A stretch of 64,000 nucleotides of DNA from Euglena gracilis (GCA_039621445.1 CP154954.1:14116387-14180386), one strand, 5' to 3'. Counted from the first letter of the stretch, positions 32,305-43,540 are shown. A program made the numbers and translations. The notes: generated by a model from the sequence alone, not told the origin.

Positions 32305-34949
32305 CAAATTTGGAAAAGTTTGGTTTCCAACTTCCTATGGAGGGTTTTGATCAAAGGGGACAAGCCTTGGACGAACACTCGCTCAAGATTTTGGGAAAGA
32401 ATTTGGAGATTGCAAATGAAAACCCCCTACCAATTCGCAAAATGATTATTGCAAGGGAGGGGGAGGGGAATAATGAAACGGAATCCAAAGAGGGAGAGAG
32501 AATAAGGGAGCTAAGAGAGGAGATTTTTGGAAGGTATGGTGGAACCGTATTTCGGTCTAAGGTACAACCCGACCCACCCGTAAGAGGACCATATGGTTAT
32601 GCATTCATACCTTTGCAAGAAGGAGCGCGGCCCACCCGACAAAAACCATTTTTCATGCACGGGGAACGAAAAGAAGCTTTGGAAAAAATCACTCAAGATT
32701 GGATCGATATGAAATTCATCGAGCCAGCCACAACAAAAAATTCAGAATGGCTCTCACAAACATTCCCCGTGCCCAAAAAGTCAGCCGATTTTCCTTGGAG
32801 GGGGGTTGTTGACATGAGGGGACCCAACAGCCAATCCCGTAGATGCAACTACCCTCTTCCGAAAATCGAAGACATCCTGGTGAAGCATGGCGCAAACCAA
32901 ATGTTCTCCATTTTGGATTTAAAACAAGCCTTTCACCAACAGCCGCTTCACCCGGATAGTAGGCCTATAACTTGCTCCTTCACACCAAAGGGTCTTTACC
33001 AATGGAGGGTAAATGTAATGGGGTTAACCAATGCCTCACAACAATTTCAACAAATGATGGATGACCGTTTAGCACCCGTAAGGGATATAGCTACCCCATA
33101 CATTGATGACATTTTGGTAGGGACTACCGTCGGGGAGGGGGAGGATCTCCTCGAGGCACACAAAAGGGATTTGTGTAGGGTGTTGGATTTACTCGCCGAG
33201 GAAATTTTTGTAGTGGACCCAAAAAAAGCGGAATTATTCATCAAAGAAGTGGAATTTTGTGGCCAGATTTTGGGGCATGGCATGCGTCGGCCGGCCCCCG
33301 GCAAATTACGTGCCATTGAGAAATGGGAGGTTCCTACAACCATAACGGCCTTAAGGGCTTTCCTCGGTTTCACAAATTATTACAACACCTACATACACAT
33401 GTATGCCCAAGTTGCGGCACCTTTGCAAGATAAGTTGAAGGTATCTAGGGAGGAAGGCAAGAAAGGGAGCAAAAAATGGGTTGAATTCGGGGAGGTTGAA
33501 CACAAAGCATTTGAGGAGTTAAAGAAACGGTTGTGTTCCGGTTTAATTCTTCAAAGGGTAGACCCCGATAAACCCTTTGCTTTGAGAGTTGATGCGAGTG
33601 GGTATGCCGTAGGAGCAACTTTGGAACAACTCAAAGAAGGAAACGGTACGCCCACACCCCAAGATATTTTGGACAAAAAAACGGTGCCTGTTGCTTTTAT
33701 GTCCCGAAAACTCACCGAGGGGCAAAGAAAATGGACCCCCCGGGAATTGGAGACATATGCCATAATTTTGGCACTCCAAAAGTGGGAAAGTTGGATTGGT
33801 CTCCAACCCATTTTGGTGTTGACCGATCACCAAAGTTTGGAGGCATGGGCAAAAGAAGTGCTCGACACCCCAAGTGGACCGGTGGGGAGGAGGGCACGAT
33901 GGCACCAAATTTTCTCAAAATACGATTTGACAGTGGGGTATATTCCGGGGAAGGAAAACACCATTGCCGACATTTTAAGTCGGTGGGCATACCCCGCTTC
34001 GCAAGCTCTAAGGGACATTAGTAAACATGGTTCGGCCGAAGATAAGAGGGAAATGGAGGAGCTCATAAGAGAGGAGAGGGAAGATGAGAAAAATTGCTTG
34101 TTGGTCAAAGTCAAAAATCAGCCTGACGCTCGTAATTTGTGGATAAGGGGGGTGGTAACCCGCAGCGGAAAAGAGGTGGCACCCAACGTTGTGGATGATG
34201 CATCAGGGAGGGGTACCGAGAGTGTAGAAGGTCCGGGAGGAATAAACACCACCGAAGACGCTCACTCACAAGGGCCTAGGGAATTTGGTTCGAAAAAGGG
34301 TAAGAGGAGAGTTACCTTTTGGGATGGAGTGGACCCTGCGGGAAATTTGGTGACCAACCCAAAACTTCCGACTAATGAGTTACCGAGGGGGGGAACTGGA
34401 GGGGGTGGGGCCCCACCAACTCCAAGTGCAACCCCTAAGCTAACAAAATCAGTTTGGGAGAGAGATTGGGTGGTTGCATATACCGAATGCCCCACTTGGA
34501 GGGAAATTTGGCAAGCAACTCAAGAAAATGGTGAGTGGCCAAAGGGGGTGAAAGTCCACAAAAACCAAATGTTTCGGGAAGAGAAGTTGTGTGTTCCACT
34601 GGGTTTTCAAGAAATGATCATCCTTGAAAACCACAAATTCCTTGGACATGTAGGTCCGGAAAAGGTGTGGAGACACGTCAATTTGAGGTATGCATGGGCT
34701 GATGAAAAGAAGGCAAAAGTTTTCACCGACAGTTGTAGCAAAAATTGCACAACGTGTCAAGCAAGCTCGCGGGGGGAGACATTGAAAGGACCCATTGATT
34801 CAACACCCATACCACCCGCACCCATGGTAAGTGTGGCAATTGACCTTTTCAAAATGCCAAAGGTGTTGTACGAGGGGGGGGGAGTACAACACAATGGCTG
34901 TTTGTGTGGACCGACATTCCGGTTGGATTGTAGCCATACCATGTTTTGA
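32301..34949 (+). CDS. Reverse transcriptase, RNase H and integrase zinc domain of the chromovirus
   Basis: About 880 codons. The frame opens in the pol polyprotein; the GTG at 32301 is not a natural start. Reverse transcriptase: SILDLKQAFHQ (203-213), FTPKGLYQWRVNVMGL, catalytic YIDD (267-270). RNase H: RVDASGYAVG (429-438), TDHQSLE (508-514), NTIADILSR (553-561). A Gly/Pro-rich linker of about 190 residues follows, then the integrase HHCC domain (FLGHVGPEKVW, CSKNCTTC) and the start of the core with the first Asp in VAIDLFKMP. The frame then ends in nonsense after a run of eight G near 34876, and the core continues in another frame. All catalytic residues seen are intact. Confidence 0.9.
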   Translation: MTNLEKFGFQLPMEGFDQRGQALDEHSLKILGKNLEIANENPLPIRKMIIAREGEGNNETESKEGERIRELREEIFGRYGGTVFRSKVQPDPPVRGPYGYAFIPLQEGARPTRQKPFFMHGERKEALEKITQDWIDMKFIEPATTKNSEWLSQTFPVPKKSADFPWRGVVDMRGPNSQSRRCNYPLPKIEDILVKHGANQMFSILDLKQAFHQQPLHPDSRPITCSFTPKGLYQWRVNVMGLTNASQQFQQMMDDRLAPVRDIATPYIDDILVGTTVGEGEDLLEAHKRDLCRVLDLLAEEIFVVDPKKAELFIKEVEFCGQILGHGMRRPAPGKLRAIEKWEVPTTITALRAFLGFTNYYNTYIHMYAQVAAPLQDKLKVSREEGKKGSKKWVEFGEVEHKAFEELKKRLCSGLILQRVDPDKPFALRVDASGYAVGATLEQLKEGNGTPTPQDILDKKTVPVAFMSRKLTEGQRKWTPRELETYAIILALQKWESWIGLQPILVLTDHQSLEAWAKEVLDTPSGPVGRRARWHQIFSKYDLTVGYIPGKENTIADILSRWAYPASQALRDISKHGSAEDKREMEELIREEREDEKNCLLVKVKNQPDARNLWIRGVVTRSGKEVAPNVVDDASGRGTESVEGPGGINTTEDAHSQGPREFGSKKGKRRVTFWDGVDPAGNLVTNPKLPTNELPRGGTGGGGAPPTPSATPKLTKSVWERDWVVAYTECPTWREIWQATQENGEWPKGVKVHKNQMFREEKLCVPLGFQEMIILENHKFLGHVGPEKVWRHVNLRYAWADEKKAKVFTDSCSKNCTTCQASSRGETLKGPIDSTPIPPAPMVSVAIDLFKMPKVLYEGGGVQHNGCLCGPTFRLDCSHTMF

Positions 34950-35370
34950 TAAGGGATTAACGGGTGCAAAGTTGGCCAAGGAAATGCTTAAGTCCCAATG
35001 GAAACCCTTTGGAGTACCTTCAATAATTTCAAGTGACCAAGGGAGCCATTTTGTCAGCACATGGTGGCAAACCATGTGTTCACTCATGGGGATTAGACAA
35101 GCATTTTCCCAAGCTTACCACCACCAAGCGAATGGGAGGGTGGAAAGAGCCGGTCAACAAATTATGGAAGTCCTCCGAAAATTGTTTGTGGAGGAAAAAA
35201 AGAATTGGGTGGAAGCTCTTCCCCAAGTTTTGGATCGTATTCATGACACCAAGGGGGAGAGTGGTTTTAGTCCTTACGAAATTTTGTTCGGAAGGGATAG
35301 ACCCATTGGGGGGATACCCTATGAACCAACAAAGGTGTGTGAGGACGCTCAAAGTTTTTTCGCCGAATGA
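34831..35370 (+). CDS. Integrase catalytic core, continued
   Basis: Useful text begins after the G run near 34876: YNTMAVCVDRHSGWIVAIPC. The second catalytic Asp is in ISSDQGSHF and the Glu in NGRVERAGQQ. With the Asp from the preceding frame this completes the D,D-35-E triad. It ends AQSFFAE with TGA overlapping the next ATG (ATGA at 35367-35370). Deletion of one A from GAAATGAGG would explain this break. Confidence 0.88.
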   Translation: MWQLTFSKCQRCCTRGGEYNTMAVCVDRHSGWIVAIPCFDKGLTGAKLAKEMLKSQWKPFGVPSIISSDQGSHFVSTWWQTMCSLMGIRQAFSQAYHHQANGRVERAGQQIMEVLRKLFVEEKKNWVEALPQVLDRIHDTKGESGFSPYEILFGRDRPIGGIPYEPTKVCEDAQSFFAE

Positions 35371-35930
35371 GGGAGATGGATGAGAAAGTTGCAAAGGTGC
35401 TCAACCACACACATTGGGTTCAAGCGAGTTGGGTCAACCAAGGGAGGAGGGAGTTGGTGCCCTTAAAATTAGGAACCCAAGTGTGGTATAGGAGACCCGA
35501 AGGATCCGGGGAAAAATTGGATTCCAGATGGATTGGACCTGGGATTATCAAAGCCCGGGAGGGGGAGAGGAGTTACCTTATTGAAATTAAGCCCGGGATG
35601 GAAATTAAGACTCACCGTAGTTTCCTTAAGGAGTACAAAGGGCCTGAAGTTTTTGGTGAGGGGGTTCCTTTGTTCTTTTTCAAAAGAACCGAAAAAGAGG
35701 AAGAAGCAATGCCTGATGAGTGGGAGGTAGAAAAAATTCTAAATCATCGCAAGAGGGGGGGAACCTGGGAGTTCCTCACAAAATGGGTTGGATATAATGA
35801 TGGGGAGGAAACTTGGGAGCCGGTGGGGAATTTTATACACCGGTTTAGTGAGGAGTTGGTAAGGTATTGCTCGAGGAAAAATCTAGGGGTCGATTTGATG
35901 TCGGAATTGAAAAAATCTTTGAAACCCTAG
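35367..35930 (+). CDS. Integrase C-terminal domain and chromodomain
   Basis: 188 codons. The first half is the integrase C-terminal barrel (GTQVWYRRPEGSG, KLDSRWIGPG, HRSFLKEY). Residues about 118-170 form a chromodomain: EWEVEKILNHRKRGGTWEFL, then KWVGYNDGEETWEP. All aromatic positions expected of a histone-methyl-lysine cage can be read here, unlike the degraded chromodomain at the left end of the window. It is the last frame of the element; TAG is at 35928-35930. Confidence 0.9.
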   Translation: MREMDEKVAKVLNHTHWVQASWVNQGRRELVPLKLGTQVWYRRPEGSGEKLDSRWIGPGIIKAREGERSYLIEIKPGMEIKTHRSFLKEYKGPEVFGEGVPLFFFKRTEKEEEAMPDEWEVEKILNHRKRGGTWEFLTKWVGYNDGEETWEPVGNFIHRFSEELVRYCSRKNLGVDLMSELKKSLKP

Positions 35931-37500
35931 TGAGCCGAAAGTTGAAGGCTCGGTTCATTTTTTTTTTTGGATGGGGGAGCCCAAATGTTTGAGGCTCTTG
36001 ATTTGAATCGGGCCAAGTGCTGTTTCGGCGAGTTATTTGTGTGCTACATATGCATTGCTTGTGCATCACATGTTTTGTTTTTGAATACACGATTCTCATA
36101 TGTTTTGATTTCTCGAGCATATGATGAATTCTCTGTCTTTCTCTCTCTCTCTTTCCCTGCGTATTTTGTGCTTGCTCTTCTCTTTCGCTTTGCTCTCACA
36201 GGTTTTGAGGACTTGGAGGCTCCAAGCACATTCAAGGGAGCCCCAAGGGAAAAGTGCGAGCACACCACCGCAAGGAGACGACGCAAGCAAGGAGGCGAGG
36301 CAAGGAGCGAGGAGACGAAGCAAGGAGCGAGGAGACGAGGCAAGGAGCGAGGAGACGAGGAGATTTTACCCAACCAACCAAATACACCACTACCAACTTG
36401 TCCATAGCCTAGCCCCGTTGGGGATTTCCTCTTTATAAACGGCCCAATCACACGCTATCCGAGCCCCGAGCCCCACTGCCTATATTCCTCACCCCAACCT
36501 CACCTCACCTTCCCATACCGTGAATGGAAAGAAGGACCGAAGGATTTGTATTTTTTTTTCTTCAATGTTGAGCCATAGCCCCTGTAGGAGAGCGGCCCAA
36601 AGTGTATGGAGTTTTGATGATTTATTTGGATACCGAGTCATTGGTGAATTTTGCGAGGGGGAAGAAGCCTCACCTTCTCCGTGGGAGCGGGGGGGGGGGG
36701 GCTGAATTTTCTCCGATTTTTAGGTGAGCTCCCTCCAAACGTGTTTTGATCGAAGGGGGGGGGGGCGCCCATTCCCATTCCCATGTCCAAAGGATGGTGT
36801 AATGGAGACCGCCTGATTTTTCAGTTCATGTATGATACACCACGCGACGACCCTGTGAATTGTTATTTTTTTTGAATTTCACCGGATTTCATTCATGAAG
36901 GGTTGGTTGCATTTCAGATGTCCGCAAGGAGTGGGTCATGCAAGAGAACGCCTGACAATCCAAGAACCCGATTTTTTTGGTATGCCATGAGAAAGGGAGA
37001 CACAAGCGCCCGGGGGGGGGGTGCTGTCCGAACGCTCCCCAAAGCGGTCAAACCGAACGTTCGGTGGGGGGGGATTTTCCCTCCAAAATTATCTCTCCGG
37101 GGTGCAAAAAGTCAGAACTCTCCCCACGATGGGTTTTCGATGGGGGGGGGGGGGCGCTAGCCAAATTTTTGTTTAATTTTGAATGGATTTCACAGAGTTC
37201 GTGGCAATTTTCTCTCTTGGCACTTTTTTTTATGCCCCCAACCTGTGGAGGGGGGGGCGCATGGATTTTTTGGATTTGGGGGGGGACATTTTCGCACATT
37301 TCTGTGGAGCCGCCAAGTGGTGCCGTGTACCTTGTTTTTGTGGCAAGGTACACAAGCGAGGGGCATAGGCGTTTCATCATTCCCTATCTCAAAACATTAG
37401 TGAAGGATTCTCATTTTCTTTCGGGTTTCGTTCTGATTTTTGGATTTCTTCGCTTTTTTTTGTTCAATTTTTTTTTTTTTGAGGGTCCGACTAATGTCGC
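35931..37500 (+). other. 3' noncoding part of the chromovirus with G runs
   Basis: Nearly 1.6 kb between the chromodomain stop and the polypurine tract. It has a CT-rich patch near 36130-36165, a 20-base tandem repeat, and several runs of G: 36690-36701, about 36757-36766, 37012-37021, 37066-37073 and 37142-37154. A 12-base palindrome CCGAACGTTCGG lies near 37052. No coding sequence is supported. Confidence 0.7.
36285..36362 (+). repeat. 20-base tandem repeat
   Basis: Three to four copies of GCAAGGAGCGAGGAGACGAG with few changes. Confidence 0.85.
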
Positions 37501-37511
37501 AAGGGAGGGGG
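37501..37511 (+). promoter_or_regulatory. Polypurine tract for plus-strand priming
   Basis: AAGGGAGGGGG abuts the TG of the 3' LTR, the expected place and composition for the plus-strand primer. Confidence 0.85.
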
Positions 37512-38165
37512 TGTCGACTGTCGGGGGCGTCCGACAGTCAAAAATGGTAAGGCGGAAGCTTTTGAAAACACGGAATTTTCATTCCGCGCAGAACGCGCAT
37601 TCAATAGGAAAAGCCTAATTTGAGGTTCTAATTTAACATAATTTGCTTCCGCAGACCTTTGTGGGTTTTTTTGACATTGGCATCAATCAACAATTGATTT
37701 GGAGAATTGAATTCAAGACAAGTTGCATTGTTTGGAAGAATTGTCAATTTCAGGTCCTTCTTCCCACTTTCACGGTGTGTGCGCGTTTCTGTTGCCTTTT
37801 ACCACCATCCATTGCACCAAAACACCCACCCTGACCATTTCCAGTGTTTTTGCATTCTTAAGAAAGGGTGGGTGAAATGGCCTCATGGGGAAAGGAATTT
37901 GGGACAACAATTTCACTTAAACGGAATTTTGACTTTGTGCAAGTTTTCAGGGAAAAAGCAAATTCGATCCTACGCACACCCCTCTGGTCGGGGGGTACAC
38001 CAGTGGGCGATACGGGGGGTGGCCTGAGCCCTCCACCACCCGGAAAAACACTGGCCCCGGGCCAGGGAACGGCAGCCCCAAGGGTGGGTGTCGGGGACGA
38101 GGCAGCCGGCCGGGGGGCTGGGGTCTCGGCTCCGACACTCGCAGGGGGGGCGCCGGGTGTGAACA
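37512..38165 (+). repeat. 3' LTR
   Basis: Partner of 25602-26255. Differences seen by eye are single bases only, for example GCGTTTCTG against GTGTTTCTG near 37784, TTCAGGG against TTCAGGT near 37950, and GCGATACGG against GCGAAACGG near 38010. Confidence 0.93.
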
Positions 38166-38689
38166 CCTCACAAGGTGTTTGTGCTTCGCCCTTGTTGTCC
38201 CTTCCTCCCTTGTCGGTTTTCGTAGAGGTCGCAGCATGTGTGCAGAGGGTGTGCACACCAAAATTGCAGGGGGGGTGTCGGCTGCCGCTGGCGTCGGCAG
38301 CCAAAAATTTCCCAAAAATTCCCAAAAAAAAACCCCGGTAGGAATAACCAAAGCAAGTCAACTGCCACCCGAGTTGAATTGGAACCCCAGCAAATTTCAA
38401 GAAGAATTTGACAATTCTATTTGAGAAGCAGAAAAGAAAAAAAGTCAATTGGAGACTTGAAGAGCAAAAAGATCAATTCAAATATCAAAAGGAAGCCAAG
38501 GCATTCACTTCCACATTCTTTTTCCCACTCAACACCTGAACTCAAAGGTACCTGCCCACCCTCTCAAGTCCCAGGTTTGTTGTGCTCTGCTGTTTTATCC
38601 TAAGTGGGTGGGTTGGTTTGTCATTGTTGAATTTCATCCTGAAAGTTCAAAGTTGAAAACACGAGGAAAAACCCACAATGGAAAGAAAC
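38166..38689. other. Right half of the interrupted DIRS-like terminal sequence
   Basis: CCTCACAAGGTGTTTGTGC and CCCTTCCTCCCTTGTCGG continue the terminal core that the LTR element split; the same text occurs reversed near 43790-43830. The remaining bases to 38689 hold no recognisable gene. Confidence 0.6.
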
Positions 38690-39610
38690 AAAGATCCTAC
38701 GCGGGGCATCTGGGGACCCCGGGTCGGGGGGGGCACACCTCACCCCCATTACCGCCGGTTGGCATGTTTGAAAACGGGGCTCAATTTCACAAAGGCCCTG
38801 GCCTGAGCCCACCAGGGCCGGAAAAGGGAGGTTGCGGCCCCAGCGAAAGCGGCGGCCCCCCCGGGCGAGCAGGGTCCCGGACCCCCAACAAGGTACGCAG
38901 AGTTGGCTTCACTGACTCCATCAGTGAAGAGCTTTTGGATTCGGTCGACGACAAATCTCAACCTCTATGTCTTGAATTCCAATGAAATATTGCTAATGTA
39001 AAGGACGTCTTACACAAAGAAGTTGTGGATGCTTTTGAGGGTTTGTTTTTGCAGGTGAATGTTCTGTGGACTTTGGTTCTGGCTTCTCCTGATGCACTAA
39101 GTCACAATCTGGCAGCTTTGAAATGCAGAGTGGAGAACATTGAAAAAATGTGCCAGGGTTTGTCAAGTGAGCCCAGCCACTCAGAGGGACAGGACACAGA
39201 AATGGAATTGACACGAAACTCAAAGTGGGTGATAACCAAGATTCAGTCCCTGAACCTTGAGGGCGAGGCTCTGACGAAACACCTGAAAGAGGTGACAGAT
39301 TCATTGGAAAAGGCAGAAGTGGAAATCGGAAGGTTGACCGAGCAAATAAAAACGTTGGAACTGCAAATCGCTGAAAAGTTGCAGCCCAGTGAACTGAAAT
39401 TACCAAGTCCAGAGGAATTTTGTGCCTGTGAACCTGAATTCTGGACGTGTCACAAATTTGCAGCCGTCATCAGTGTCTTCTGAGAAACCTTCCTCGGATT
39501 TTGCCGGACAGCCAAGAAAATTCAGACAGACAAAAAAATTATGGAGGCCTGCCAAAAACAGTTGGAATGACTTTCAATTTTTGAGACCAAGTTGGTTTCA
39601 AGATTGGTGA
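38690..39610 (+). pseudogene. Remnant of a sister chromovirus: LTR end, leader and gag start
   Basis: GGCCTGAGCCCACCAGGGCC near 38800 resembles GGCCTGAGCCCTCCACCACC in the young LTR. GGTACGCAGAGTTGGCTTCA (38891) and GATTCGGTCGACGACAAA correspond to the young element's primer-binding site and gag leader. A frame at 39025-39483 then reads coiled-coil text (LEKAEVEIGRLTEQIKTLEL) similar in style, not in sequence, to its gag. Everything downstream is missing. This shows an older related family in the same genome. Confidence 0.55.
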
Positions 39611-40019
39611 GGTTGGGACTGGCATTTAAATACATGGAACAGCTGGGGGTGGTTTCCACCATATCAGTGGTGGTGGTGATGTTTCTGTCAGCACTGGTCT
39701 GACCACTCACTGGCACAGCATAGCACCATACAGTGTCGAGTATGTGTCTGTGGGTTGTTTTGTGGTTGGTTTTTGATATGTTTTTTCACGGTGCTTTGGC
39801 GTCGGAGGCAGATGCGTAACCAGCCAGAAGTTTAAATCTGGATTTTCAGTTCACAGAGTTTGACTTATACAAAAACAGCCAAGTGAAACATCTTTCAATC
39901 TGGTTTCTGGGTTGCAGGTTTTTTCCCCAGTTGCTTTCAACTTAAATGGAGACGCCCAGCCACGATGCTTGGGATTTTTCTCCTAGTGTTCAGGCAGCCA
40001 GATTCCAAAGCCTCTTGTC
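39611..40019. other. No gene seen
   Basis: About 400 bases between two decayed elements, without motif or repeat that I can identify. Confidence 0.5.
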
Positions 40020-43000
40020 AGGGGCCAACGTGGTGTGGAATCTCAAACCACCAAACCCAGGAATTTAAGGCATAGCAATGAAGGCATTACGTGCCTGGGC
40101 CTTGGAAAACTGAAACAACTGTACTAAAGTGTCAGCCACTTGATCAGTTGTGGCTTCAGGGGGGGTATCCCCACTTTGTCCAACATTACCCATAATAATG
40201 AAAAAGAACTCTGATAACGCTTTAAACTGGGGTTTCTCTCCAGGAAATCGTCAATGTATTTACTCTGTATTTGTTTCCCCTCCAATATTTTCCTGAGCAA
40301 ATCATACAAAGGAGGGGCCACCTGGGGGGTGGCATTTTATCCCCCCTGCAATTGGTGAACATGCCCTTGTAGGAGGTAATTTTCAGGCAAGGGGTTCCTG
40401 GCACTTTCATCTTTGTTAATTGAGGCCACCATGTGGCTGAATCCCAAAAGGGGGTGACCATAAAAACTGTTGTCTGTGGAAACATTGTCAATCGTGGGAG
40501 AAGTTTCTGAAAGATTGACCATGGGGGGTTTGCATAAAGATCACCCATGTTGTCCAGGGGACGTTGGAGGGCATCCACTGCTCTTGCCTCCCAGTGGGGC
40601 AGTCTGGCCACAAAATTGGACAATTTTTTGTTGCCTGGGGAGGCAAAAAAATATATTTCTATGTAACTTTCTATATCTTTTTATGAAATCTTTGAACCGC
40701 TGTCTTAACCATTGAAAAGGCTGGGGGTCCAGTGAGTAAACCTCCCTGTCTGACTCTAACCTGCTTATGGGGTCTGCCAAGCATTCTTGTGAAGGAACCC
40801 AGTTTACTTGTACATTCAAACTTTGTGCACCATTTCACAAATGGCCTTAGAAGGCTGTTGAAAGGGTCCTTTCTACCCCCCCTTTGTCAGGTAATAATAG
40901 ATTACCCGATTGTCCACTGAAACACTGTTTCCCCAGGTCTGATGAGAATTTTCACTGTGCTGATGGCTGCGCGTAATTATTTTATGTTGATATGCAAAAT
41001 GGAACTTTCTCTCCAACACTCCTGGACAATTTCTCCTGTGTGAATGTCCAGCCCCCCCCCAGGCATGGGTGCTCCCTTGTTGCATTTTGGGGGAAAGGTC
41101 TGCCCCCCCAGGTGTCCAGCAGATTTTGTTTTCCCTCAATTGGGCTTTTATGTCCTTTGAAATGGCATGCTTTGAAACCGATGGGGCTGCGGACTTGTTG
41201 ACCAAACTTTTTGTTAAGGAGCCTGTGAAAGCCCTTAAGAAGGACAGGGCCATGAGGTTGCACCTGACTTGGTCCAAAATCGCAGCTAACTGACTTTTCG
41301 ACATGACCTATTTTTTCACTATTTTTCCTAGCTCCTTTTTTTTAGTTTTCACCTTTTGGGGTTAATTTACAATTTTTCCTCTTGGAAATTTAACTGGAAG
41401 TCTAAATGGTTTACAACTTGTGTGGGTTCTAGGATTGATTTTCTGACATTTATTTTGAACCCTGGTTCGATTAGGTCTCTGACAACCTTGTTCAGGTGTT
41501 TTTGCAAAGTATTTTTTACTGGGAGAACCAAAAAAATGTCGTCCAGGTAAATAAAAACCTGGATTCACTTTTTCCTCCAACGTTTTTCGAATGTCTTCAT
41601 GACTAACAGAAAAATTCGTGGCATCACATCTACGCCAAAACAGCCTGCTTGGAACTCCCAAGTTTGTCCTCCCACCCGATGCCTTAGAAAAGGTTTTAAG
41701 GTTGGGTTCACAGGAATATGAAAACATTCGTCTTTCATGTCGATTTTGGCTGCCCATTGGCCCTTCTCCAAAACTGGGAAAATGTTTTGAATGTGATCTA
41801 ATTTGAAGGCTTTCACGAGAAATTGTTGGTTTATTTCCCTGCAGTCGCTTATGAATCTCCACTTCGTTTGCCCCTCCACTGGTTTTGAGATCGAGAACCA
41901 GGGAATTATATGCTGGGTTCCTAAATCCTGAACCCTCTTTATGGACCCTTATTTTTCGTAATCCAACAGGATTTTTTCTGCCTGGTTCAGGTCCAGGATG
42001 GCTCTGTTTTTTTTGGATTCGTGGACAATTTTCTGGGGTTGACCCAAGGAGGTTGAATACCATCTTTTATAAGTTGGCAGGTTGCTGGGGGCCTTTTTCT
42101 GCAAACATGTTAGACTTTTTTGCAGTCTCTGGTGTTGGGGGGTGTCTCCCCATTTTTGCCCCATGTAAATTATTTCCCCAATCAGTTCATTTTCTGGGGG
42201 TTGGGTGGGGGGTATTGGAAACTGCACCCCTGGTGCCCCTAGGGATTGAGCGTTCTGCAAGGGCTGCTGGGGTGGTGTGCATGCTCTGCTTACACGCTCT
42301 CTGATTCTCCACTTTGTCATTGGTGTTGTCAATTGACATTCCATAGGGGCCCCTTTTTGGGTCTCTCCCTGGCTTTGATTTGCCCCTGCCATGGGCATTG
42401 AAGAAGACTCTGGAGGGGGGGCTGCCCCGCTGTCCTCCACTGCCCCTTTTGGGGCATCCTCCTGGGGCTAGTACACTGAAACCAGTTGCCGTGGGACAAA
42501 CTTTTAATTTCTCGGGTTTCTCCCCTTCTGACAATTGATGGCCCCAATGGCCTTAAAATTGTTGATCTTGGGCCTGATGATGGCCCCAGTGGCCTTGATG
42601 AGAATAATTCTGGACCCAGTAGCCTTGGTAGCAATTATGGCCCCACTGGCCCTCTTGATTTTGAGCCCACTGGCCCTCTTGAAAATTTGACACTCTCCAT
42701 TGACTTGTCTTTGATCTGGGACGCCATGTCCATTGAAAATCTTTGAGGGCTTCTGTGGGCCACTCCTTTACCCCTGAAAGGTTTTGGGGCTGGAAATATT
42801 GAGGGTTTCTTTGGGCCCCACCCTTGACCCATGGGGGGTGATGTGAATGAGAAAGATTGGGGGTGTTGTGATTGACCTTTTCTGCCTCTCCCATGGGCTG
42901 TGAGGCCTTGGTACAGATGACCCCTTGGCCTTTTTTCTGGCGACTTTTTTAAATGTGGACGCCTTCGTGGCCGGCTGTGCCGTCATGGCCTGTGATGCCC

Positions 43001-43540
43001 TCATGGCCTGTGCAGTTTTGGCTGTCATAGCCCCGCTTGAAAGCATTGTGTGATTTGGATTGTTAGCTCCAATGACCCTGGCGCCAAAGGTCGTGTCTCC
43101 GCAGCCTTTGAGGTGCTGAGTGCACTGGATATCACCAGTTGTGCGCTGGCATGCCAAGACTGGGAGTTATCTTACCCTGCGTAATTAGGAACTCCCACCT
43201 GTATATTTTTTTTATACAGTGGCAATCAGCGTACTCCTTTGTCATGTTTGACTGTCCAAGTGATTTTGGATTGCTCTGCCCTCTGGTGTAACTTTGGAAT
43301 TTGAAGTGAGCTCCGCTGCAAGATGGTGAAAACGTCAAGGGCCAGAAGGGCTGAAGTGGAAGAAAAAGACTGGAGGCCCCCCAGGGGGAAATCGCCACAC
43401 ACCCGTTTCACAGACGCATTGGCCTGCTGGCTGCTTCTTCTGCTCCCTCCGGGGTCTTCTGACCACAGTCTGCCAAGTTCCGTGGTTGTAACTTGTGGGG
43501 GGGGTTGGATTATTGACATTTCTGATGGTTAAGGGGCAGC
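40020..43540 (-). pseudogene. DIRS-like element, copy B
   Basis: Minus-strand order: gag-like Met/Thr/Ala-rich region (43.2-42.1 kb); reverse transcriptase (41.95-41.3 kb; WRFISDCREINQQF, GQWAAKIDMKDECF, YLDD near 41550 in a shifted frame); RNase H (41.3-40.8 kb; MSKSQLAAILDQVR, STHAWGG, SVDNR); then LADPISR, and a methyltransferase-like module with ANPPWSIFQ and VTPFWDSATWW (40.6-40.3 kb). It ends at PGFGGLRFH near 40050 and has no recombinase. Frames change many times, and the copy cannot be active. The fold of reverse transcriptase and RNase H, and the trailing NPPW module, are those of DIRS elements. Confidence 0.8.

Larger units (their letters stand above)
25602..38165 (+). mobile_element. 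Complete-length Ty3/Gypsy chromovirus with methyltransferase domains
   Basis: A 12,564-bp insertion bounded by 654-bp LTRs starting TG and ending CA, flanked by the direct repeat CCTC. Order: LTR, primer-binding site, gag coiled coil, capsid and Gly-rich nucleocapsid remnants, C5-methyltransferase-like domain, N6-methyltransferase-like domain, aspartic protease, reverse transcriptase, RNase H, integrase, chromodomain, 1.6 kb of noncoding sequence, polypurine tract, LTR. By eye the LTRs differ at about five positions, so the insertion is recent. The reading frame nevertheless changes at several points, mostly at runs of G. The chromodomain suggests targeting to marked chromatin. The target was the terminal core of a DIRS-like element, whose two halves lie on either side. 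Confidence 0.92.
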
